From: Lentisphaera araneosa HTCC2155
GTDB taxonomy: Bacteria; Verrucomicrobiota; Lentisphaeria; Lentisphaerales; Lentisphaeraceae
Length of the DNA: 64,000 nt
Direction of reading: 5' to 3'
Assembly (NCBI RefSeq): GCF_000170755.1
Contig: NZ_ABCK01000015.1
Span: forward strand, 89,183-153,182
Position 1 is the first letter of the stretch, and each line of letters starts with the position of its first letter. Both the position numbers and the translations under genes were made by a program. Below the pieces are notes generated by a model. That model was not told the DNA's origin, made no database searches, and saw nothing but the letters and a program-made list of their open reading frames with translations. Below, piece after piece: positions 16,271-25,341 of the stretch.

Positions 16271-16362
16271 TTTGCAAAATACGAAATTATATAGGTTTTT
16301 ACGCAATTATTCCTTTTAGGCAAATTTATTCAAAATCCAGTATTTGAATTATTTGCATGCAA
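16271..16362. promoter_or_regulatory. candidate operators in the uxaC / cupin divergent promoter region
   Basis: The 185-bp gap between uxaC and the cupin gene contains TTTGCAAA (16271-16278), the same 8-bp palindrome found twice at the xylR-like promoter, and a perfect 10-bp palindrome TTGCATGCAA (16353-16362). No regulator gene lies beside this operon, so the AraC-type protein at 10750 or an outside regulator could act here. Binding is inferred. Confidence 0.4.
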
Positions 16363-16401
16363 TTAAACACCATTGTACCTTAAAAACAAAAAGGTTGATT
16401 T

Positions 16402-16746
16402 ATGGATAAAAATTATTCTGTGGTGAATTTTGATGAGCTCTATACAGTGAATTGCCCTTGCGGGACCACACGTCGCGCCTTTACAGATGACCCCGATCAA
16501 ATTGCCAGCATTCATATGGTTGACATTAAGCAAGATTCAGAATTGCACTACCACAAAAAGATGACCGAAATCTATCTCATTTTAGAAGGTGAAGGTCACA
16601 TGGAACTCGATGGCGAACTCATCCCCGTTCGCAAGGATTCAACTATACTAATCAAACCAGGTTGCCGTCATAGCGCCATTGGTAAAATGAAAATAGTCAA
16701 TATCCCCGTTCCCGCTTTCGACCCCGACGACGAATACTTTGATTAA
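16402..16746 (+). CDS. cupin-domain protein
   Basis: A 114-aa single-domain cupin. The metal-binding motif is complete: HYHKKMTEIYLILEGEG gives the H-x-H...E set, and PGCRHSAIG gives the fourth His. Small cupins of this kind bind Fe, Zn or Mn and often act on sugars or uronates (for example KdgF in uronate metabolism). It is divergent from uxaC and shares its promoter region, so a role in uronate handling, such as linearising an unsaturated uronate, is reasonable but unproven. AAGG lies upstream of the ATG. Its end overlaps the convergent small membrane gene by 4 nt. Confidence 0.85.
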   Translation: MDKNYSVVNFDELYTVNCPCGTTRRAFTDDPDQIASIHMVDIKQDSELHYHKKMTEIYLILEGEGHMELDGELIPVRKDSTILIKPGCRHSAIGKMKIVNIPVPAFDPDDEYFD

Positions 16747-16946
16747 GACTTAGGTTTCCAGCAGGCTGCATCCCAAATTGACCAAATGTGGACAATCCAA
16801 CCCAACAAAATAATCCAAAGTAAAGAACATAAAACAAAATGGATGGCGGCTTTCATTAAGCGCCCTTGGACTAATTGACCTAGTCCGGGGATAAAAAAGC
16901 TACAGATCGCAGCTAAAACATTTCCTGTAGAACCTTGATTGGACAT
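16743..16946 (-). CDS. small membrane protein, 67 aa
   Basis: A 67-aa protein with two hydrophobic segments (NVLAAICSFFIPGLGQLVQG and AIHFVLCSLLWIILLGWIVHIWSIWDAACW). The PGLGQLVQGRLMKA turn resembles the short TM2-like and 'DUF5683-like' membrane proteins common in Gram-negative and PVC bacteria, whose function is not known. It converges on the cupin gene with a 4-nt overlap. A weak GAGGAAA-type ribosome site precedes the ATG. Confidence 0.7.
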   Translation of the reverse strand: MSNQGSTGNVLAAICSFFIPGLGQLVQGRLMKAAIHFVLCSLLWIILLGWIVHIWSIWDAACWKPKS

Positions 16947-17159
16947 ATCTATTTCCTCATAATTTAAGTCAATCTAATCCATTTCTTTTGGATCTCAATG
17001 ACTTCTTTTCAGCGAGGATAAATATAATTATTAAGATATATGATAAATAGATCTATAATTATTGACTAGATCAATGATCTCCAAAGAAAATAACTTCTGT
17101 CTCATTGAGCTTTATTGAAGTACACTCAATTGATTACTTATGATTAGGATATTTAGTGT

Positions 17160-17324
17160 ATGAAATTGAGCGTAAAAATAATATTGGCCTTACTATTTAT
17201 CTGCTTTCTTTGCTTTTCTTGTGTTAGGGAAGAGCAAGACCAGTTAAGCCATGAGGATCTTGATGACAGATTTTATATAGAGAAAATCTACGTTAACACA
17301 AATTTTGAAGTCGTCCCTTTTTAA
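17160..17324 (+). CDS. small putative lipoprotein, 54 aa
   Basis: A short frame of 54 residues. It has a basic start (MKLSVK), a strong hydrophobic core (IILALLFICFLCFSC) ending in a Cys21 that could be lipidated although the lipobox is imperfect, and then an acidic tail with EEQDQLSHEDLDDR. An AGGA lies about 12 nt before the ATG. Nothing else occupies this gap, and the frame ends just before the convergent Trp-rich gene. It is not a family I recognise; small exported lipoproteins of this size are common. Conservation in related genomes would confirm it. Confidence 0.5.
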   Translation: MKLSVKIILALLFICFLCFSCVREEQDQLSHEDLDDRFYIEKIYVNTNFEVVPF

Positions 17325-17327
17325 TTT

Positions 17328-17525
17328 CTAAAGCCAGCCACTCTGCCATTTTTGCGGATTGCGCAACTCAACTAAACTAACGGCGCGGCTCTTACCTTTT
17401 AATAAAGGTTTGAGCTGAGCCGTTTTTGCTTTCTCATTCGTAGCAATCACCGTAAAATGCTTTTGACGATCAATAATTTCGACCGCCGTCCACTTGGAGT
17501 CTAAAAGGTGCTTAAAATCCATCAT
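17328..17525 (-). CDS. TIGR02450-family small Trp-rich protein
   Basis: A 65-aa protein: FKHLLDSKWTAVEIIDRQKH near the start and LVELRNPQKWQSGWL at the end match the short 'Trp-rich' family TIGR02450, whose members have SKWTAV, KHF and a terminal W-x-x-GW. Function is unknown. The start is taken at the ATG whose last bases overlap the uvrA stop (ATGA), giving MMDF; a longer frame inside uvrA is unlikely. The overlap implies co-transcription and coupled translation with uvrA. Confidence 0.75.
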   Translation of the reverse strand: MMDFKHLLDSKWTAVEIIDRQKHFTVIATNEKAKTAQLKPLLKGKSRAVSLVELRNPQKWQSGWL

Positions 17526-20341
17526 TTCAGTATGGGCTTCAAATACTGACCCGTAAATGATGCTGCGCACTTCGCAACTTTTTCAGGTGTCCCACTGACC
17601 ATAACTTGACCGCCGCCGGCACCGCCTTCAGGTCCCATATCTATAATCCAGTCCGCAGTCTTGATAACGTCTAAATTGTGCTCGATGACAATCAAACTAT
17701 TACCTGCATCACGCAAACGATGAAGTACTTGTAAGAGTCGATCAATATCGGCTATATGCAAACCCGTTGTCGGTTCATCCAAAATATACATCGTATGACC
17801 ACGTGGAATACGACAAAGTTCAGAAGCTAATTTCACACGTTGGGCCTCACCACCCGATAAAGTCGTTGCCGCTTGTCCCATGTGTAAGTAACCCAAACCG
17901 ACTTCTTCTAATGTCCCCAAAATCTTTTTGAGCTTCGGCACCTTATCAAAGAACTCGTAGGCTTCGTCAATGGTCATTTCTAAAACATCGGCAATACTGC
18001 GACCTTTGTAGAGCACACTCAAAGTTTCGGTATTGTAGCGACGCCCGCGACAAACTTCGCATTCCACAAAAACGTCCGGAAGAAAGTTCATTTCAATCTT
18101 GCGATAACCATCGCCTTTGCACTCTTCGCAACGGCCACCTTTGACATTAAAACTAAAGCGTCCCGGTTTATAAGCCCGTGCCTTTGCATCTGGTGTGGAG
18201 GCATAAAGAGTTCGGATTTGATCAAAAGCTCCCGTGTACGTCGCAGGGTTTGATCGAGGAGTTTTGCCAATGGGTGACTGCGTAATTACGATCTGCTTGT
18301 CGATTTCTTCTAGACCTTCAACCGAACGAACTTTTCCTGGACGTTCACGCCCAATGCCTAAATGCTTGTTGATACTTTTCTTGAGAATTTCGTGAACAAG
18401 TGTTGATTTACCCGAACCCGAAACACCCGTCACACAGACAAATTTACCTAGCGGCACGCTCACATTCACTTTCTGTAAATTATTCTCTGCCGCAGCCTTA
18501 ATTTTAATACTCTTACCATTGCCCTTTTCTCGCTTTGCGGGAATCGCGATTTCCTTCTTGCCACTCATGTACTGGCCCGTAAGTGTATCGGCTTTCATAA
18601 TTTCTTTTGGCGGACCTGCAAAAACAATTTCACCACCTAAGCGACCTGCCATGGGCCCCATGTCGATGAGATAATCCGCACGTAAAATGGTGTCTGTATC
18701 GTGCTCGACAACAACAACGGTATTTCCCAAACCACGTAAATGTTCTAGGGTAGCTAAAAGTCTGTCGTTATCGCGTTGGTGTAAACCAATGCTCGGTTCA
18801 TCTAGAATGTAGAGAACTCCCACTAAGCCCGCCCCCAACTGAGTCGCTAAGCGAATTCGCTGCGCTTCCCCACCAGAGAGAGAAGAAGATTCACGATTGA
18901 GGTTGAGATAATTAAGACCTACAGCGTTAAGAAAACCTAAGCGTGAATCAATTTCGCGACTCACTTCTCCTGCAATGACTTTTTCGGTTTCATTAAAGTC
19001 TAGATTCTGGATGAATTCTGCGGCGTCCGCAATCGACATGCGTAAAAAATGGTTAATGGGCATATCTTTGACAGTGACCGCCAATGATTCCGGTTTGAGG
19101 CGATCCCCGTGACATGATCCACATTCGCGTCGAACCATGAGGCTAAGAATTTTTTCACGTTGACGATCTGAACCCGTTTCATTCATGCGCCGAGTGATAT
19201 TTCGCGCTACACCTTCAAAAGGTTTATTGACATCATACCAACGTCCAGCATTCTTATACACCATGCGGATAGCTTTTCCGGTACCGTAAAGCAAGACATC
19301 ACGTTGTTTCTCGCTTAAGTCTTCAAAGCGAGTGGTCAGTTCAAAGTCATAGGCCTTGCCAACTGACTCAAGTAAATTCTTGTAGTAGAAAACCAAGCGG
19401 CGAGGACCTTTTTTCCAGAATGGGAAAGCATCTTTCACTGGCTTGCGTTTATCGGGAACAATCATGTCGATATCAAGAGTCTGAACAGACCCTAAACCAT
19501 GACATTCTCCACAAGCACCATAGGGACTATTGAATGAAAAGTCACGTGCTTGCAGTTCCGAAAAGCTTATATTGCAGGCATCACAAGCTAAATGTTCTGA
19601 AAGCTTGTGTTCATCCCATTCCCCCTGCTCATTTTCTACTTGAAAAATAATCGAGCCGCCACCATAAGTGAGCGCAGTCTCCACTGAATCAGTCAGACGA
19701 CTACTCTTTGAGCCCGTTTTGATACGGTCCACAACAAGGTCGACATTGTGCTTGAAATTTTTATCTAAATTGGGCACGTCTTCTAAACGACACATTTCGC
19801 CATCTACGCGAACGCGAGCAAAACCGTCGCGCACGGCTTTTTCAAAAACTTCCTTGTGTTCACCTTTTCTTCCCTCAACTAAGGGAGAGAGGATAAGCAT
19901 TTTTTTCTCTTCAGGAAAACTTTGCGCTTTGCGCACAATCGCTTCGGCACTCTGACTCTGAACTCGTTCACCGCATTGAGGACAATGACGTTTACCCACA
20001 TGCGCATACATCAATCGCAAGTAGTCATAGATTTCAGTACTTGTTGCGACAATCGAACGTGGACTACCCACGCCCCCACGCTGCTCAATGGCAATAGCGG
20101 GTGAAAGCCCCGTGATTTGCTCTACTTCCGGCTTTTCCATCTGATCCATGAATTGACGTGCATAAGATGACAAGCTCTCCACATAACGTCTTTGCCCTTC
20201 AGCATAGAGCGTGTCAAAAGCGAGAGATGATTTACCTGAACCACTCAGGCCGGTGACAACCACTAGCTTATTTCGCGGAATTCGCACATCCACATTTTTT
20301 AAATTGTGGTGGCGAGCCCCTTTAATAAAAATATCTTCCAT
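17522..20341 (-). CDS. uvrA: excinuclease ABC subunit A
   Basis: The 939-aa DNA-damage sensor of nucleotide excision repair. It has two ABC ATPase modules, each with Walker A ([14 protein letters not shown] near residue 30; [14 protein letters not shown] in the second half) and signature LSGGEAQR ([14 protein letters not shown] and [14 protein letters not shown]). Zinc modules are visible as [12 protein letters not shown]...[16 protein letters not shown] and CEECKGDG...CEVCRGRR. Length is typical (about 940 aa). AAAGGA precedes the ATG. It acts with UvrB and UvrC, not encoded nearby. The 213-bp gap upstream shows no operator that I can name. Confidence 0.98.
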   Translation of the reverse strand: MEDIFIKGARHHNLKNVDVRIPRNKLVVVTGLSGSGKSSLAFDTLYAEGQRRYVESLSSYARQFMDQMEKPEVEQITGLSPAIAIEQRGGVGSPRSIVATSTEIYDYLRLMYAHVGKRHCPQCGERVQSQSAEAIVRKAQSFPEEKKMLILSPLVEGRKGEHKEVFEKAVRDGFARVRVDGEMCRLEDVPNLDKNFKHNVDLVVDRIKTGSKSSRLTDSVETALTYGGGSIIFQVENEQGEWDEHKLSEHLACDACNISFSELQARDFSFNSPYGACGECHGLGSVQTLDIDMIVPDKRKPVKDAFPFWKKGPRRLVFYYKNLLESVGKAYDFELTTRFEDLSEKQRDVLLYGTGKAIRMVYKNAGRWYDVNKPFEGVARNITRRMNETGSDRQREKILSLMVRRECGSCHGDRLKPESLAVTVKDMPINHFLRMSIADAAEFIQNLDFNETEKVIAGEVSREIDSRLGFLNAVGLNYLNLNRESSSLSGGEAQRIRLATQLGAGLVGVLYILDEPSIGLHQRDNDRLLATLEHLRGLGNTVVVVEHDTDTILRADYLIDMGPMAGRLGGEIVFAGPPKEIMKADTLTGQYMSGKKEIAIPAKREKGNGKSIKIKAAAENNLQKVNVSVPLGKFVCVTGVSGSGKSTLVHEILKKSINKHLGIGRERPGKVRSVEGLEEIDKQIVITQSPIGKTPRSNPATYTGAFDQIRTLYASTPDAKARAYKPGRFSFNVKGGRCEECKGDGYRKIEMNFLPDVFVECEVCRGRRYNTETLSVLYKGRSIADVLEMTIDEAYEFFDKVPKLKKILGTLEEVGLGYLHMGQAATTLSGGEAQRVKLASELCRIPRGHTMYILDEPTTGLHIADIDRLLQVLHRLRDAGNSLIVIEHNLDVIKTADWIIDMGPEGGAGGGQVMVSGTPEKVAKCAASFTGQYLKPILK

Positions 20342-20554
20342 TTGAAGTCCTTTAAATTTAATTCACTAAATATGGAAGACTGGCTGAATATATCAATTCT
20401 CCAGCGCAAAAAGGCCATGTAAAGATTAATTTGTCATCTCGAAGTGATTAGACTGCTGACTTTCTAGGCTTTTTTCAATAAAGCGAGAAATTCTTTAGGT
20501 GATAAAAAAGCTCTTCGTGCTAACTTAGCCGAAACATTATGGAGATAGCAAATC

Positions 20555-21253
20555 TTGAAAACCTTCGAAAATAATAGCCACCTAGAAGCACTACAGCGCG
20601 CATGGGCAATCTTCTCTGGACACAAACGCGATCAAGTCAGTGAATTTAACTGTGAAAACTGTGTCTACCTTCCCATCGCTGGATTTATCAATGGCCTTGC
20701 GCTCTGGCTCTGTGCGCAGATTATTTTATTTTTCCAGCAACAATCCAATGCTGGTGCCGTGATTCTTGGAAGTTTTATCATCAACGCCCTCTTATCTTGG
20801 TCAAATAATTTCCAAATACTCAACTTTGGCAACTCCATCAACAAAGCCCATGACCTGAAGCTTTCTCAAGCCCCCGTCGCCATCACTCAAATTGTTATTT
20901 TATTCCGCTTAGCCGCCATTGCCTATCTACTCCATAAAGGCTTAAGTTGGTGGCTCATTCTCGTACCTCTTTTTCCTGCATATACTTTAAGTGTTAGATT
21001 CTTAGCAGAACTCAAAAACAAAGATGCCAACATTCAAAATATGTGCCTCTACCTAACGATTGGCTGTGCCGTCATTCCTTGTTTATTTACTGAACAGATC
21101 GTTCCCGTAGCCCTCTGCTTTGCAGGCATCTATTTCCTTTCTCCCTACCTTAAAACTAAACTGCAAAACTTAGAATTCGAAGACCAAATCAATAGTCACC
21201 GAGAATACCTTGAGCTCGCGACTCTATGCTTTGCCTTACTTATCCTCAAATAG
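20555..21253 (+). CDS. hypothetical integral membrane protein
   Basis: A 232-aa protein with about six hydrophobic segments. The start is a TTG at 20555 with GGAG 10 nt upstream; no in-frame ATG fits. A cytoplasmic N-terminus (~35 aa) is followed by YLPIAGFINGLALWLCAQIILFF and further helices including AVILGSFIINALLSWSNNF and WWLILVPLFPAYTLSVRFL. The architecture loosely recalls cobalamin synthase-like membrane proteins, but the HLDGLxD motif of that family is absent, so I make no assignment. It is the first gene of a run of closely spaced plus-strand genes leading to the SH3 gene 13 bp downstream. Confidence 0.6.
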   Translation: MKTFENNSHLEALQRAWAIFSGHKRDQVSEFNCENCVYLPIAGFINGLALWLCAQIILFFQQQSNAGAVILGSFIINALLSWSNNFQILNFGNSINKAHDLKLSQAPVAITQIVILFRLAAIAYLLHKGLSWWLILVPLFPAYTLSVRFLAELKNKDANIQNMCLYLTIGCAVIPCLFTEQIVPVALCFAGIYFLSPYLKTKLQNLEFEDQINSHREYLELATLCFALLILK

Positions 21254-21266
21254 GATTCCCTAAACC

Positions 21267-22508
21267 ATGAAATATATTTTATTATCCATTTGTCTACTTT
21301 TAAATTTATTTAGCCTTGCCAACGAACAGCCTGTCATTGAAGGTATTGAAGCTCCAAAGACTGAGCCAAAAGCTGTAAACGAAGTCGCTCCAATAAAAGA
21401 AAAAGTTGAGCCTCCTGCTAAAATCGTCCTCGAACGTCAACAGGGGGTGGTTATTACAAATCGCCTCAATGTTCGCGCCCGCCCTTCTGTTCGTTTTGAA
21501 ATTATTGATCGCATCAAACGCGATAGCAAAGTTGAAATTATTAAAGAAACTGATGATTGGCTACAAATTGTTGCCCCCGAACACAGCTCAGCGTGGATTG
21601 CTGCCAAGCACGTTGATGAAGAAGGCAAAGTAAAGCCTAAGAATGTTCAAGCCTATGCAGGAGCAGGAATTGAATTTTCTCCACTGGGCACGGCGCCCGT
21701 AGGAGCAAGAGTTGAAGTCCTTTATCGCAAAAATAATACTTGGTTAAAAATCAAAGCTCAACCCTGGATGAACGCTTGGGTCAGCAAACAATTTGTCAAA
21801 ATAGATAAAACTGAAACTAAGACCGCAAAAGTCGAAGAAACTGAAACTCAGGATATTAAGGCTATCCCCATAAAACCAGCGAATCCAACTGCTGACAATG
21901 AAGTTAGTAAAGAGGTTAATGCGGCCATTAAAAAGAGTTATAACTTTGATGAGCGACGTGCTGAACTCGCAAAAATCGAACAACAATTTCGTGATGAGAT
22001 CGCACAAGCCGAAAAAGAGCGTGACGAACTTGAGAAGAAATTAACTGAGTTAAAAAAGAATAATGAAAACAAAATCAGCGAAATTAACCAAGCTGAAAAA
22101 GAAATTTATGAGAAAAATGAAGATATCCTAAGAGGCAAAGAAAAAATCGAAGTGGTCAACAATGTTGAAAATGACATCAGCCGAGATGAATTCGAAATCC
22201 AAGCCTCAGAAGAAATCACTGCTCAATTAGGGAATATCGATGAGATTGAACTCCTTGTCCAGCAAGGGCAAACGGCTATCAAAGGTATCATCATGCCAGT
22301 TCGAGAAGAAGATAGACAAATAGTTGATTTCGCTTTGGCTGTAAAAATTGACAAAGAGTATTATCCTCTGTGCTATGTAATCGGCAAGGTAGAAAACCTG
22401 CACACTTTGTATGAGCAGGAGATCGCCATGACTGGAATAAAAAAACGTAAGGAAGGCTGGTCTCGTCCTGTTTTCCATATGGACAAATATAAAATCATTA
22501 GGAAGTAA
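21267..22508 (+). CDS. exported protein with bacterial SH3 domains and coiled coil
   Basis: A 413-aa protein with a signal peptide (MKYILLSICLLLNLFSLA). Two bacterial SH3-like domains follow: one around residues 52-105 (LNVRARPSVRFEIIDRIKRD, then VEIIKETDDWLQIVAP and AWIAAKHV) and one around 125-175 (LGTAPVGARVEVLYRKNNTW and AWVSKQFV). Residues ~225-310 are a highly charged coiled coil; the last ~90 form a second globular part of unknown type. Such proteins bind the cell wall or act as periplasmic scaffolds. It ends 2 bp before bioB, an odd partner, so co-transcription rather than shared function is likely. Confidence 0.75.
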   Translation: MKYILLSICLLLNLFSLANEQPVIEGIEAPKTEPKAVNEVAPIKEKVEPPAKIVLERQQGVVITNRLNVRARPSVRFEIIDRIKRDSKVEIIKETDDWLQIVAPEHSSAWIAAKHVDEEGKVKPKNVQAYAGAGIEFSPLGTAPVGARVEVLYRKNNTWLKIKAQPWMNAWVSKQFVKIDKTETKTAKVEETETQDIKAIPIKPANPTADNEVSKEVNAAIKKSYNFDERRAELAKIEQQFRDEIAQAEKERDELEKKLTELKKNNENKISEINQAEKEIYEKNEDILRGKEKIEVVNNVENDISRDEFEIQASEEITAQLGNIDEIELLVQQGQTAIKGIIMPVREEDRQIVDFALAVKIDKEYYPLCYVIGKVENLHTLYEQEIAMTGIKKRKEGWSRPVFHMDKYKIIRK

Positions 22509-22510
22509 CA

Positions 22511-23617
22511 ATGACTTCAGAGTCAAATAAATACCAACTTTGGACAAGTAAAGCTCTCGCTAATGAGGACTTTAGCCGTGAAGAATGCTTAGAAATTCTT
22601 GCATCCCCAGAAATTGACCTTCTCAAACTCGCCTCTGCTGCTGGCGATGTTCGCATGAAAACTTTTGGTAAGAAAGTTAAAATCCACCAAATCAACAATG
22701 TTCAAAATGGCCTCTGCCCTGAGGACTGTGGTTACTGTGGACAATCAAAGGATTCAGACCTCCCCGTCAATAAATATGCTTTAAAGCCAGAAGACGAGAT
22801 TGTTGAAGAAGCTCGTCAAGCCAAAGAGCGCGGTGTCTACCGTTATTGCATGGTTTCGTCTGGTACGGGTTTAAATGACAAACGAACGGATCAGTTCGCA
22901 AATATCATCCAGCGAATCCAGGATGAAGTGGGAATTAAGACTTGTTTATCTGCCGGTTTCGTTGAATACGAACAAGCAAAAAAACTCAAGGATGCTGGTC
23001 TCGATCGCCTCAATCACAATCTCAACACTTCTGAATCTCACACACCAGAAATCGTCACCACTCACACTTATGAAGATCGTCTCGAAACTTTGCGCAATTC
23101 GCGCAAAGCTGGTTTAGAGAACTGTTCTGGCATGATTGCTGGTATGGGTGAAAGCGATAATGACGTCGTCGATGTTGCTCTCGAAGTCCGTCGCTTGGGC
23201 GTTCCTTCTATCCCCGTGAATTTTCTCGTTCCTGTTGAGGGCAATCGCATCTTCGACTTCGACCAACTGGACCCAATTCGTTGCGTTCGCATCCTCTGCT
23301 TGTTCCGCTTCCTCAATCCAAAAGCTGAAATCCGTATGGGTGGTGGTCGTGAAGGTCATTTACGTGGACTCCAGAGTCTTGCACTCTACGCCGCCAACTC
23401 AGTTTTTGTGGAAGGTTATTTAGTCACTCGCGGAGATCGCAAAAATAAAGTTTTCCGTCTCATTAAAGATGCTGGTTTTGAAATTGAAAATGAAGCAGCC
23501 TTCAATATCGAAGATGATGAAGCTTCCTCTAAAAAGTTTTCGATTGATGATAATCCTTCAATCCTAAATCCAAAAACAACTAAACCCGAAGGTTGTGCCC
23601 CAAGCACCTGCAGCTAA
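22511..23617 (+). CDS. bioB: biotin synthase
   Basis: A 368-aa radical-SAM enzyme converting dethiobiotin to biotin. The 4Fe-4S cluster motif is CPEDCGYCGQS (Cys69, Cys73, Cys76). Other BioB landmarks are YCMVSSGTG, LNHNLNTSESHTPEIVTTHTYEDR, CSGMIAGMGES, VPVNFLVPVEGN-like text and RIRMGGGREGHLRG-like text. The C-terminal extension of about 30 residues ends in CAPSTCS, longer than in E. coli. AGGAAG precedes the ATG. The gene sits 2 bp after the SH3 gene and is followed at once by metX. Other bio genes are not in this window. Confidence 0.93.
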   Translation: MTSESNKYQLWTSKALANEDFSREECLEILASPEIDLLKLASAAGDVRMKTFGKKVKIHQINNVQNGLCPEDCGYCGQSKDSDLPVNKYALKPEDEIVEEARQAKERGVYRYCMVSSGTGLNDKRTDQFANIIQRIQDEVGIKTCLSAGFVEYEQAKKLKDAGLDRLNHNLNTSESHTPEIVTTHTYEDRLETLRNSRKAGLENCSGMIAGMGESDNDVVDVALEVRRLGVPSIPVNFLVPVEGNRIFDFDQLDPIRCVRILCLFRFLNPKAEIRMGGGREGHLRGLQSLALYAANSVFVEGYLVTRGDRKNKVFRLIKDAGFEIENEAAFNIEDDEASSKKFSIDDNPSILNPKTTKPEGCAPSTCS

Positions 23618-23618
23618 A

Positions 23619-24752
23619 ATGCTCGTCAAAGAACAATTTTTCAGCTTCGCTTCAAAAGAGGAGCCCTTTCGACTTCGTTGTGGCAAAAATCTCAACGAAG
23701 TTCAAGTCTGCTATGAAAGCTATGGTGAACTCAATGCTGAAAAAAGTAATGCCATTCTTATTTGCCATGCCCTTACGGGCTCAGCACATGTAGCTGGCCG
23801 ACATTCAGAAGATGACCGCAAGCCTGGTTGGTGGGACGAAATGGTTGGCCCGGGAAAAAGCTTTGACACAAATAAGTATTTTATCGTCTGCAGTAACATC
23901 TTAAGTTCCTGCTATGGAACTACGGGTCCCCAGTCTACTTCTCCTGAAACTGGAGAAAGCTATAATTTAGATTTCCCCATGACAACTATCTACGACATGG
24001 TCAACGTTCAAAATGAACTTATGAAACATCTAGACGTTGAAAAATGGTTGGCCGTTGCAGGTGGTTCTTTAGGTGGCATGCAAGCCTTGCAATGGGCGGT
24101 AACTTACCCTGAAAAAGTTCATTCATGCATCCCTATTGCAACTGCTGCTCAATGTTCTCCGTTGAGTATTGGTTTCAACTGGGTTGGACGTGAATCCATC
24201 ATCAAAGACGAAAACTTTGATGACGGCAATTACCCGAAAGGAACTCAACCCGAAAAAGGCCTCTCTATTGCCCGAATGATTGCGCATATGACTTATCTAT
24301 CTGATGTTTCGATGCAAAATAAATTTGGTCGTAAACTCCAAGAAATGGATGATGTTAATTACGAATTCACCCACAATTTCCAAGTGGAAAGCTATCTTAA
24401 TTACCAAGGTCGCCAATTCGTTAATCGTTTCGACGCCAATTCCTACCTGTATATCACCCGTGCAATGGATTATTTTAATTTAGCTGAGGAAGGTGAAGAC
24501 AAAAGCCTTGCACAAGCTCTAGCTAAGAGTCTTTGTCAATTTTGTATCATCTCCTTTTCTAGTGATTGGCTTTTCCCGCCGTATCAATCAGTTGAAATCG
24601 TTAACGCTTTAGCAGAAAATCATCGCACAGCAACTTATTGTAACATCAAAAGCGATGCAGGTCATGATGCTTTTTTGCTAGAAGTTGACGTACTCGCTCC
24701 TATCATTGGCAATTTCCTTGAACAACAACTCGAGAGTTGCTCCAATGCATAA
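23619..24752 (+). CDS. metX: homoserine O-acetyltransferase
   Basis: A 377-aa alpha/beta hydrolase transferring acetyl (or succinyl) to homoserine in methionine synthesis. The nucleophile is Ser150 in AVAGGSLGGMQALQWA; the Asp/His end is SDWLFPPYQS and DAGHDAFLLEVD. NILSSCYGTTGPQSTSP and HALTGSAHVAGRHS are family markers. The start is the ATG 1 bp after the bioB stop (TAAAATG); an upstream GTG would extend eight residues into bioB. It overlaps metW by 8 nt, the classic metX-metW pair. Confidence 0.94.
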   Translation: MLVKEQFFSFASKEEPFRLRCGKNLNEVQVCYESYGELNAEKSNAILICHALTGSAHVAGRHSEDDRKPGWWDEMVGPGKSFDTNKYFIVCSNILSSCYGTTGPQSTSPETGESYNLDFPMTTIYDMVNVQNELMKHLDVEKWLAVAGGSLGGMQALQWAVTYPEKVHSCIPIATAAQCSPLSIGFNWVGRESIIKDENFDDGNYPKGTQPEKGLSIARMIAHMTYLSDVSMQNKFGRKLQEMDDVNYEFTHNFQVESYLNYQGRQFVNRFDANSYLYITRAMDYFNLAEEGEDKSLAQALAKSLCQFCIISFSSDWLFPPYQSVEIVNALAENHRTATYCNIKSDAGHDAFLLEVDVLAPIIGNFLEQQLESCSNA

Positions 24753-25341
24753 ACAATTACTTGATGCCAACTTCTCGATCATCACATCTTTAATCAAAGA
24801 AAAATCTCGTGTCCTAGACCTTGGTTGCGGCAAAGGCAAATTACTCAAACACCTTAAACTTGAAAAATCTTGCGAAGTCCAAGGGATTGATGTGAGTCAG
24901 CAAGAAGTCATCGACTGTATTGCCAACGCAGTTCCCGTCCTACAACTCGACCTTGAAGAAGGCATGAGTTTTTTCCAGGATAAGAGCTTTGATTTTGTCG
25001 TAATTAGTCAAACAATGCAACAAGTTCACAACCCTGACAAACTCATTCGAGAAGCACTACGAGTTGGGAAGAAAGTTATTGTTTCTGTGCACAACCTAGC
25101 TTACTGGAAGTCACGACTCCAAATCACTCTCAAGGGAATGATGCCCAACACTAAACATCTTCCCTATGAATGGTATAACACTCCCAATATTCACCTAGGC
25201 TCTATCCGCGATTTTTATTCCATGTGTGAAAAAGAAAGTTTTCGCATTACTCATGTGTATCCTGGCGGCGATCATTTTTTAAAGTCATTTAACAAAAATT
25301 TATTCTCAGAATTCAGTGTCTTCACCCTGGAGAGCCACTAA
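24745..25341 (+). CDS. metW: MetW-family methyltransferase-like protein
   Basis: A 198-aa Rossmann-fold protein with VLDLGCGKGKLLKHL (SAM-site motif I), VQGIDVSQQEVIDCIA, QLDLEEGMSFF and SFDFVVISQTMQQVHNPDKLIREALRVGKKVIVS, the standard MetW layout. The C-terminal half has LPYEWYNTPNIHLGSIRDF. MetW works with MetX in homoserine acylation, activating or partnering it in several bacteria. The ATG lies within the metX stop region (8-nt overlap), so the pair is translationally coupled. The next gene starts at the very next base after its stop. Confidence 0.92.
   Translation: MHKQLLDANFSIITSLIKEKSRVLDLGCGKGKLLKHLKLEKSCEVQGIDVSQQEVIDCIANAVPVLQLDLEEGMSFFQDKSFDFVVISQTMQQVHNPDKLIREALRVGKKVIVSVHNLAYWKSRLQITLKGMMPNTKHLPYEWYNTPNIHLGSIRDFYSMCEKESFRITHVYPGGDHFLKSFNKNLFSEFSVFTLESH

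Noticed and set aside
20555..21253. Cobalamin synthase (CobS) identity for the membrane protein.
   Set aside because: General helix pattern is similar, but the Asp-rich HLDGLxD motif is missing and no cobalamin gene is near.
23595..23618. GTG 23595 as metX start.
   Set aside because: It would add eight residues inside bioB; ATG 23619, one base after the bioB stop, is the usual coupled start.
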